DNA of 5,914 nucleotides from positions 1 through 5,914 of the forward strand of contig CACZPC010000183.1 of assembly GCA_902782985.1 (NCBI GenBank). Direction: 5' to 3'. Position 1 is the stretch's first letter. Each line of letters begins with the position of its first letter. Below the pieces are notes generated by a model that ran no database searches, was not told the DNA's origin, and saw nothing but the letters and a program-made list of their open reading frames with translations. A program made the translations under genes and the position numbers. Below are positions 1 to 5,107 of the stretch, piece after piece. The stretch is from Oscillospiraceae bacterium (GTDB taxonomy: Bacteria > Bacillota > Clostridia > Saccharofermentanales > Saccharofermentanaceae).

Positions 1-60
1 GAGAAGTGGGCTTCTGACTGGGGAGAGAAGATAACCGGCAAAAAAGCGCTGAGAACATAA
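1..60 (+). CDS. Possible C-terminal end of an unidentified plus-strand gene (partial)
   Basis: Frame 1 is open from the first base to a TAA at 58-60 and gives 19 residues rich in Trp, Lys and Glu (begins EKWASDWG, ends KKALRT). The composition suits an amphipathic C-terminal helix, as in flavodoxin-like and many other proteins, but 19 residues cannot identify a family. The other two plus frames stop within the first 35 bases. The stop codon lies inside the loop of the hairpin at 40-77, which fits a gene converging on the minus-strand flavoprotein gene and sharing its terminator. An open stretch of 20 codons can easily arise by chance, so this is tentative. Confidence 0.4.
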   Translation, partial: EKWASDWGEKITGKKALRT

Positions 61-77
61 GTCCCGGCGCTTCTTTT
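40..77. terminator. Rho-independent terminator, probably bidirectional
   Basis: The arms aagcgctg (44-51) and cggcgctt (65-72) pair over 8 bp with one G-U, around a 13-base loop. Read on the minus strand, the hairpin is followed by six T (complement of 40-45), a good terminator for the flavoprotein gene whose stop is at 119-121. Read on the plus strand, the tail is TTCTTTT, so it may also end whatever gene stops at 58-60. Confidence 0.75.
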
Positions 78-118
78 ATGCTCGAAAGGCTACCCTGCCC
101 GCTGCGCTCCCGGGCGCA

Positions 119-736
119 TCAGACCTTCTCGAAGTCGGACGCCGGATGTTTGCAGACGGGGCAGATAAAATCGTCGGGGATCTCTTCACCGACATATTCA
201 TATCCGCATATCCTGCATCTCCATATGGTCTTGCCGTCAGATGTCTTGCCGACGGCTTCGGGAGCGGGCTTGATGTTTTTCTGGTAATACTCATAAGTAG
301 CAGATTTATCGTCAGAGAGCACCTCCATGTCCGTGACCGTAGCGAAGAAGAGCGTGTGTGAACCGGAATCTACGGCAGCCGTTACTTCTGCGGAGATATA
401 GGCATTAGTACCTTCCGTAATATAGGCAAGTCCGTTGGCCGAGCGCTTCCATGAATCAAAACCCGCAAATTTATCGGTATCTCTTCCGGATGCGAAGCCG
501 AAGCGTTTAAAAAGGTCGAAGTTTGCTTTTTCGCTTATAACGGAGATGTTTATCTTCTTGGATGCCTTGATCATGTCATGGGTATAGTTCTGTTTGTTTA
601 CCGCCAGGACGATCTGATTGGGTTCAGTGGTGATCTGGATGGCCGTATTTGTTATGCAGCCGTTGTCTCTGCCGTCCAGAGAAGATGTTACTACGAATAA
701 TCCGTATGAGAGTTTATACATTGCTTTCTTGTCCAT
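119..736 (-). CDS. hrb: Flavin reductase-rubredoxin fusion, Hrb-like (high-molecular-weight rubredoxin)
   Basis: This 205-residue protein has two parts. Residues 1 to about 150 are a flavin reductase-like (FMN-binding split-barrel) domain: the start MDKKAMYKLSYGLFVVTS, an ITNTAIQITTEPNQIVLAVNK segment and the FGFASGRDTDKF stretch match the Hrb/flavoredoxin type. Residues about 170-205 are a small rubredoxin-like iron site with Cys174, Cys177, Cys192 and Cys195 (CRICG ... CPVC). The Cys pairs are only 14 residues apart, the short spacing of the rubrerythrin C-terminal domain rather than the roughly 29 of classical rubredoxin. In acetogens such as Moorella, Hrb takes electrons from NADH and passes them to flavodiiron proteins or rubrerythrins, reducing oxygen, peroxide or NO; that role is inferred here. 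It is cytoplasmic, with no signal peptide or membrane segment. The start is supported by AAGGAAG (744-750) 7 bases upstream. It appears monocistronic, with its own promoter (800-828) and terminator (40-77). Confidence 0.88.
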   Translation of the reverse strand: MDKKAMYKLSYGLFVVTSSLDGRDNGCITNTAIQITTEPNQIVLAVNKQNYTHDMIKASKKINISVISEKANFDLFKRFGFASGRDTDKFAGFDSWKRSANGLAYITEGTNAYISAEVTAAVDSGSHTLFFATVTDMEVLSDDKSATYEYYQKNIKPAPEAVGKTSDGKTIWRCRICGYEYVGEEIPDDFICPVCKHPASDFEKV

Positions 737-743
737 GATATTA

Positions 744-750
744 CTTCCTT
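744..750 (-). promoter_or_regulatory. Ribosome binding site of the Hrb-like gene
   Basis: AAGGAAG on the minus strand ends 7 bases before the ATG at 734-736. This selects that ATG over the internal Met6. Confidence 0.8.
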
Positions 751-799
751 TCCCTTAGACGGCCGGGCCGGCTTCATATCGCCGGCAGGTCCTGTTCTG

Positions 800-828
800 A
801 TTATATTGTTACTTTTGCTAATTGTCAT
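800..828 (-). promoter_or_regulatory. Sigma-A-type promoter of the Hrb-like gene
   Basis: On the minus strand a -35 box ATGACA (823-828; five of six match TTGACA) and a perfect -10 box TATAAT (800-805) are exactly 17 bp apart. Transcription would start near 793, giving a leader of about 57 bases. The spacer is AT-rich. This is the best promoter match in the window. Confidence 0.75.
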
Positions 829-933
829 CTTCTGAATGATAACGATGATTTGAACAACATATTAATAGGCCTCTTGTTTGTTAAGCCTTTGTAAAAACTA
901 CCGCTGTTTCAGGCTATTAGCTCGAAATGAACG

Positions 934-939
934 TATAAT
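934..939 (+). promoter_or_regulatory. Possible -10 box of the EAL-protein gene
   Basis: A perfect TATAAT lies 51 bases upstream of the ATG at 990, on the correct strand. At 16-18 bp spacing there is no recognisable -35 box, and no TG extension precedes it. The site may therefore be weak, need an activator, or be fortuitous. Confidence 0.45.
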
Positions 940-972
940 GAGGTAGTAGGATAAGATTTCTTGACGACTGCG

Positions 973-978
973 AAGGAG
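973..978 (+). promoter_or_regulatory. Ribosome binding site of the EAL-protein gene
   Basis: AAGGAG ends 11 bases before the ATG at 990, a slightly long but workable spacing. An in-frame TGA at 939-941 and the absence of another ATG in between make 990 the only good start. Confidence 0.75.
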
Positions 979-989
979 CAGTACTGCCT

Positions 990-3900
990 ATGCAAGAGAG
1001 AAGGAAGATAGCATTACTGGCAGGTCAGGCGGATGAGGCCAGACAGAGCCGGTTCATTAAAGGATTGCTTGAGCAGGCATTCTCCGAAGACTGTGACGTC
1101 TTCATCTTTTCGATGTACAGAAAGTACCAGGATACCGAGATCCGCGAAGCTGCGGAAATGAATATATATAATCTTTTCGATCCCTGTGATTATGACGGTA
1201 TCATCATACTTAAGGACAGCATCCAGACTCCCATGTCTTCTACAAAGATAGAGGTCAGGATCAAGGATGTCTACGACGGTCCCGTATTGGTAATAGACAG
1301 AGAGAGCGATTATTTCGAGACACTCTGGGAGAATGATTACGAAGGCATGAGACGTATCGTGGAGCATTTGATAGATGTCCACGGATATGAGGATATAGCA
1401 TTTGTTTCCGGTAAGAGATGGCACAGACATGCCATGAACAGGCTCCGCGCATATGAGGATGTCCTGAAGAATTACGATATTCCGATCAGAGAGGAGAGGA
1501 TCTTCCACGGTGATTTCTGGTACAGCAGCGGCGAGCTGGCAGTCAAGGAATTTATCGAAAGTCCCCTCGGACTTCCCGAAGCCATAGTCTGTGCAAATGA
1601 CGAGATGGCTATCGGAGTCTGTAATGCTCTAAGTGAGCTCGGGATCAAGATCCCCAAGGATATAGCGGTAGCGGGTTTTGATTCGGTCGAGGAAGGCAGG
1701 CTCAGCCCCCTGGCCATCACATCATGCGATATGCCCTATGAGGACATGGGACGATATGCGGTCGAGTGCATCAAGGACCGCATTGCAGGGCGGAAGAGCA
1801 AGCCTTTCAAAGCCGTTCCGGATTTCCTTAACGGTCAAACATGCGGATGTAAGTTCTCCAAGAATGAGATCTATAAAGCATTCAGTCCCTGCCGTCATTC
1901 ATGGGGGACGGATCGTATGTGCGAGAGCCATGATGATGTCTACAATATGATGGAAAAGAATCTCATGGTCCAAAGTGATCTGTCGAGCTTCCTTGGCACG
2001 GTATATTCATATGCATATCAGCTTAAGGATGCGGAGCGCTTCTCGCTTTGTCTGTCGCTTCCGTGGAAAAAGATAGATGATGACCATCTGATCTCCGTCA
2101 ATAATAAAGGATACCCTGATAAGTCAGTGCTTGCTATCGATTACAACAGCCTGACCAATATAGGTACGATCAATACCGACGATGCATTCGATACGAAGAT
2201 GCTCCATCCTTATATCGGGGAAGATCGTGATCATCCGTGTGCATATACTTTTACACCTTTCTATTGTGAGAATGAATGCTTCGGTTATGCCATGATAAGT
2301 TACGGTGATTCTCCCCGGGGCTATGACAGGGTATACCGCGAATGGATGGAGGACGTATGCAGAGGATTTGAAGTCCTGAGGCGTACGCTTCTTATGCTCA
2401 ACAGCCGTAAGCTCCTTGAGAGCATGCGTACGAGTAAGTATGCCATCGGTAATGCAAGATATGAGAACTTAAGTCCCGAAGATAAGGCGAAGTGCGACCT
2501 TGTATCACGGATACTTGATGATAATCTGCTGGTCTATCATTTTCAGCCTATCGTACGGGCCAGAGACGGTGAGATCTATTCATATGAAGCACTGATGCGT
2601 GCGACCACGGATGAGCGCATTTCGCCTCTTGAGATAATCAAGTATGCGGGTATCCTCGGACGTCTTCAGGATGTAGAGAAAGCCACATTCTTCAATATCC
2701 TTTCGTTCTTTGAGGATAACAGGGAGAAGTTCGGCAGCAATAAGGTCTTTATAAACAGTATCCCGGGTGTCACTCTCGAGAGGGAGGACTACGCCAAGAT
2801 AACCGAGCTTTTAAAGCGTAACGGTCAAAGTGCCGTTGTAGAGTTTACCGAAGAAGCCGAGATGAGTGACGATGAGCTTCAGCGCTTCAATGATCATTTC
2901 AGTAAGCTTGGCGTTGAAGTAGCGATCGATGATTTCGGTACCGGATATTCGAATATCAATAATCTTCTGAGATATACTCCCAACTGTGTAAAGATAGATC
3001 GTTCACTTCTGAGCAGGATCGAGAGCAAACCACAGAATCAGCATTTCGTAAGAGAGATCATCAAGTTCTGTCATGACAGCGGTTCGTTGTCACTTGCAGA
3101 GGGCGTCGAGACTCAGGCTGAGCTTCGTACCGTTATCCACATGGGTGTTGACCTGATCCAGGGATTTTATACTGCCAAGCCTTCGGCTGAGCCGATCCAG
3201 AGGATAGACGGCAATATCCGTAATGAGATCTGTCTTTATTACCAGGAGAAGGAAGACGGCTTCGAGAAGCAGGTCTATATCGCCGGTAACAGCAATCGTG
3301 TATCTCTTGCTCTTATTGCCAAGTACGGATGTACGGATATCATAGTGGGTAAAGAAGGAACTATCTATAAGGATGTTTCCATTATCGGTGCACCGAATCT
3401 CGAGACGGAGATACATATTCAGGTGCTTCCGGGCTATCAGGGCGAGATCACTCTCGAGAATGTGGATCTGTCGAATATCAAGGGAAGACCTTGTATCGAC
3501 ATCGCCGAAGAATGTGATGTGATCATTAAGCTTGAAGGCAATAACAGACTCAGAGGTATCGGTATCAGAGTCAACCGCACGGCGTCGCTGGAATTGAGCG
3601 GTGACGGTAATCTTATCATCGAGACAAATGATCCGCAGTATTACGGCATAGGTAACGATATCGATTCAGAGCACGGCAGACTCTTCTTTAATCAGGATGG
3701 TAAGATCACCATCACCGGAAACGGTCTTACGGGTGTCGGTATAGGCTCCGGTACAGGCGGTGTGATAAGGATCGAGAAGGGGCAGTATTCATTAAGAGTC
3801 GGCGGCAAGAGGACCGTGGGCATCGGATCTATCCTCAAGGGAAAGAAGATCGATGTCATCAACTGTAATCTTGAGATGGATCTTAATTCCAGTCACGGCG

Positions 3901-4358
3901 TCGGAATAGGTTCTCTGGACGGGGAGAGCCACGTGCTCATTACCAAAGCCTCAACGCATCTTATGTGCGGCGGGAATAATCTTACAGCCGTCGGTTCATG
4001 TACCGGTAATAAGGCAAGAGTAGAGATAGAGGATGCAAGCGTTGATATCAGCATGAGATCCAATAATGCCACCTGTCTCGGCACTTTGGCGGGAGTATCC
4101 GATCTTGATATCAGATCGGCGGGAGTCAGGATGGATTCCATGGGTAAGAATGCACTTGCATTCGGCGGTGTGGAGAAGGAGACTTACATAAGGATAGAAA
4201 GCTCTGATCTGAGAGCCGATATCCATAACAGTCTCAATAAAGATACGTATGCTTCTGATGATGATATCTCGCTCGTTAACGGCAGGATCAGGATCGAGGT
4301 GAATGATGAAGAGATAAAGCGTGAGATGAAGATCGTCGGATTCGATGAACTGTCCTGA
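990..4358 (+). CDS. LacI-type sensor / EAL c-di-GMP phosphodiesterase with C-terminal beta-helix-like repeats
   Basis: This 1122-residue protein appears soluble, with no signal peptide or membrane segment. Residues about 5-290 are a LacI/PurR-type ligand-binding domain (HLIDVHGYEDIAFVSG, AIVCANDEMAIGVCNAL, IPKDIAVAGFDS) closing in a Cys-Gly-Cys motif (285-287), but there is no helix-turn-helix. Residues about 310-480 are an uncharacterised GAF-like region ending in a probable helical linker (EVLRRTLLMLNSRKLLESM). Residues about 505-735 are an EAL domain with the expected catalytic set: Glu533 and Arg537 (EALMR), Asn589, Glu618, Asp647-Asp648 (DDFGTGYS), Lys668, Glu704 and Gln724. It is therefore predicted to hydrolyse c-di-GMP to pGpG. 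No GGDEF domain is present. Residues about 790-1080 hold roughly eight repeats of 26-30 residues centred on VGIGS-like turns, typical of a right-handed beta-helix. The likely role is to lower c-di-GMP in response to a cytoplasmic ligand, possibly a sugar, and so affect motility or attachment. The ligand and the function of the tail are unknown. It is transcribed alone and ends at a strong hairpin. Confidence 0.9.
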   Translation: MQERRKIALLAGQADEARQSRFIKGLLEQAFSEDCDVFIFSMYRKYQDTEIREAAEMNIYNLFDPCDYDGIIILKDSIQTPMSSTKIEVRIKDVYDGPVLVIDRESDYFETLWENDYEGMRRIVEHLIDVHGYEDIAFVSGKRWHRHAMNRLRAYEDVLKNYDIPIREERIFHGDFWYSSGELAVKEFIESPLGLPEAIVCANDEMAIGVCNALSELGIKIPKDIAVAGFDSVEEGRLSPLAITSCDMPYEDMGRYAVECIKDRIAGRKSKPFKAVPDFLNGQTCGCKFSKNEIYKAFSPCRHSWGTDRMCESHDDVYNMMEKNLMVQSDLSSFLGTVYSYAYQLKDAERFSLCLSLPWKKIDDDHLISVNNKGYPDKSVLAIDYNSLTNIGTINTDDAFDTKMLHPYIGEDRDHPCAYTFTPFYCENECFGYAMISYGDSPRGYDRVYREWMEDVCRGFEVLRRTLLMLNSRKLLESMRTSKYAIGNARYENLSPEDKAKCDLVSRILDDNLLVYHFQPIVRARDGEIYSYEALMRATTDERISPLEIIKYAGILGRLQDVEKATFFNILSFFEDNREKFGSNKVFINSIPGVTLEREDYAKITELLKRNGQSAVVEFTEEAEMSDDELQRFNDHFSKLGVEVAIDDFGTGYSNINNLLRYTPNCVKIDRSLLSRIESKPQNQHFVREIIKFCHDSGSLSLAEGVETQAELRTVIHMGVDLIQGFYTAKPSAEPIQRIDGNIRNEICLYYQEKEDGFEKQVYIAGNSNRVSLALIAKYGCTDIIVGKEGTIYKDVSIIGAPNLETEIHIQVLPGYQGEITLENVDLSNIKGRPCIDIAEECDVIIKLEGNNRLRGIGIRVNRTASLELSGDGNLIIETNDPQYYGIGNDIDSEHGRLFFNQDGKITITGNGLTGVGIGSGTGGVIRIEKGQYSLRVGGKRTVGIGSILKGKKIDVINCNLEMDLNSSHGVGIGSLDGESHVLITKASTHLMCGGNNLTAVGSCTGNKARVEIEDASVDISMRSNNATCLGTLAGVSDLDIRSAGVRMDSMGKNALAFGGVEKETYIRIESSDLRADIHNSLNKDTYASDDDISLVNGRIRIEVNDEEIKREMKIVGFDELS
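3357..4229 (+). repeat. Region encoding tandem GIG-type beta-helix repeats (within the EAL protein)
   Basis: This covers protein residues about 790-1080. The turns are RGIGIR (855-860), YGIGND (885-890), GVGIGSG (915-921), VGIGSIL (943-949), VGIGSLD (971-977), AVGSCTG (1000-1006), CLGTLAG (1029-1035) and AFGGVEK (1057-1063). Successive turns are 26-30 residues apart, and each is followed by a short alternating hydrophobic strand such as VIRIEK, IDVINC, HVLITK, RVEIED or YIRIES. The spacing fits one rung or a rung and a half of a beta-solenoid. The repeats are visible in the protein but too diverged to show as DNA repeats. Confidence 0.75.
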
Positions 4359-4385
4359 TCCTTCAGCGATAAGACTGACATATAA

Positions 4386-4420
4386 AAAGACGTCGCACCT
4401 GTTACGGAGGCGACGTCTTT
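4386..4420. terminator. Bidirectional Rho-independent terminator between convergent genes
   Basis: AAAGACGTCGC (4386-4396) pairs perfectly with GCGACGTCTTT (4410-4420) over 11 bp around a 13-base loop. On the plus strand it lies 27 bases after the EAL-gene stop and ends in TTTGTTGGT. On the minus strand it lies 18 bases after the small membrane-protein gene and ends in TTTTTATA. It serves both genes, more strongly on the minus strand by its T-run. Confidence 0.88.
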
Positions 4421-4438
4421 GTTGGTATTAGTAATCGG

Positions 4439-4981
4439 TTATCTGATCACTTCGATCTTGATATCATTCTCTTCAAGAAATTCGATGACATTCTGAAGAT
4501 TCTCGATCGGAGCTATGAGAAACATTCCTTTTCTGTCCTTTGGGATAAAGGCTATTGAGTACTTAAAAGCTCTTATTGCCTTATAATTCTCCCAGTATGA
4601 TTTGCGTTCTTCTTTGGAAGTGATAAATATAAGTCCTTCCTTATCACAATCAAGATGATCGTCATTATGAGCTCGATTCAGTATTTTCTTTTTCATGGAA
4701 AATATTAAGATCGAGATCATAATAATGAATATCAGAAGTGCATATATGACGATGAAAAACAAAGCTGCTGACCAGGTGAATTTTCCGCTGATCAAAGTAT
4801 CAACTAAGCCGAATGTCGTCAGGAAAAGACCGCATCCGGCCAATATCGTGCTCGCCGTCACCAATCCGTATACGGATTTGAGCTCTCCCTTCGGGTTCTT
4901 GATAAGCGTCCCGCCGTTAACGGCCAGTTCGGCCAGTTCCAATTTGTATTTTTCCGGATTCTGTGACTTGATATATTCCAT
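4439..4981 (-). CDS. Small two-helix membrane protein, YcxB-like C-terminal region (hypothetical)
   Basis: This 180-residue protein has an N-terminal charged stretch (1-35). Two hydrophobic segments follow, at about 37-64 and 70-96, with MKKK directly after the second. A soluble C-terminal domain of about 80 residues completes it. That last part (CDKEGLIFIT ... YWENYKAIRAFKYSIAFIPKD ... FLIAPIENLQNVIEFLEEN) recalls the YcxB-like domain of Bacillota membrane proteins, where a short strand pattern follows two helices; this is a resemblance from memory, not a proven match. By the positive-inside rule both termini should be cytoplasmic. Function is unknown. The ATG is preceded by AGGG 9 bases upstream (4991-4994) and by AAGGG only 2 bases away, so translation initiation may be modest. 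The gene has its own promoter (5017-5025) and shares the terminator at 4386-4420. Confidence 0.75.
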   Translation of the reverse strand: MEYIKSQNPEKYKLELAELAVNGGTLIKNPKGELKSVYGLVTASTILAGCGLFLTTFGLVDTLISGKFTWSAALFFIVIYALLIFIIMISILIFSMKKKILNRAHNDDHLDCDKEGLIFITSKEERKSYWENYKAIRAFKYSIAFIPKDRKGMFLIAPIENLQNVIEFLEENDIKIEVIR

Positions 4982-5016
4982 TACCCTTATCCCTGTTCCA
5001 TAGTGATATCGAAGTG

Positions 5017-5025
5017 ATTATATCA
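5017..5025 (-). promoter_or_regulatory. Extended -10 promoter of the small membrane-protein gene
   Basis: On the minus strand the sequence reads TGATATAAT: a perfect TATAAT (5017-5022) with the TGn extension (5023-5025). No convincing -35 box exists at 17-18 bp, where the preceding terminator stem begins, which fits an extended -10 promoter. The start would be near 5010, about 29 bases before the ATG. Confidence 0.65.
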
Positions 5026-5042
5026 TTGTTTTATTGCATTAG

Positions 5043-5074
5043 AAAGCGCCGCCACACGAATGTGACGACGCCTT
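5043..5074 (-). terminator. Rho-independent terminator of the Amt-PII gene
   Basis: Read on the minus strand, a 14-bp stem (three G-U pairs, no mismatch) is closed by a UUCG tetraloop (complement of 5057-5060) and followed by TTTCT. It lies 33 bases after the stop codon at 5108-5110 and just ahead of the next gene's promoter, so it insulates the two. The T-run is short, but the stem is long and GC-rich. Confidence 0.8.
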
Positions 5075-5107
5075 CAAGCGGTATATATTAAGGAATACGG
5101 GTCTTGA

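Larger units (their letters stand above)
737..989. other. Divergent intergenic region between the Hrb-like and EAL genes
   Basis: These 253 bases separate two outward-reading genes. They hold the minus-strand promoter (800-828), a plus-strand -10 box (934-939) and both ribosome sites. Between the promoters, 878-895 reads TTGTTAA, four bases, TTGTAAA. The first half equals the half-site of the Rex (NADH-sensing repressor) consensus; the second half matches only four of seven bases. No riboswitch-like or RNA-gene structure was recognised. Confidence 0.6.

Noticed and set aside
97..115. GC-rich hairpin (GCCCG with CGGGC) just past the flavoprotein stop codon
   Set aside because: It is only 5 bp with a 9-base loop and no T-run; the real terminator follows at 40-77.
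1014..1508. A 164-codon open frame on the minus strand inside the EAL gene
   Set aside because: It is antisense to the well-supported LacI-like domain, has no ribosome site seen, and its translation lacks any recognisable domain.
1899..2429. A degenerate GGDEF domain before the EAL domain
   Set aside because: No GGDEF-like motif or RxxD inhibitory site is visible in residues 300-480.
3090..3416. A 108-codon open frame on the minus strand inside the EAL gene
   Set aside because: It overlaps the end of the EAL domain and the start of the repeat tail in the sense frame and shows no family features.
5001..5023. Near direct repeat AGTGAT-A-TC / AGTGATTATATC around the -10 box of the small membrane-protein gene
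   Set aside because: It could be an operator half-site pair, but only six bases repeat exactly in an AT-rich promoter, so chance is likely.
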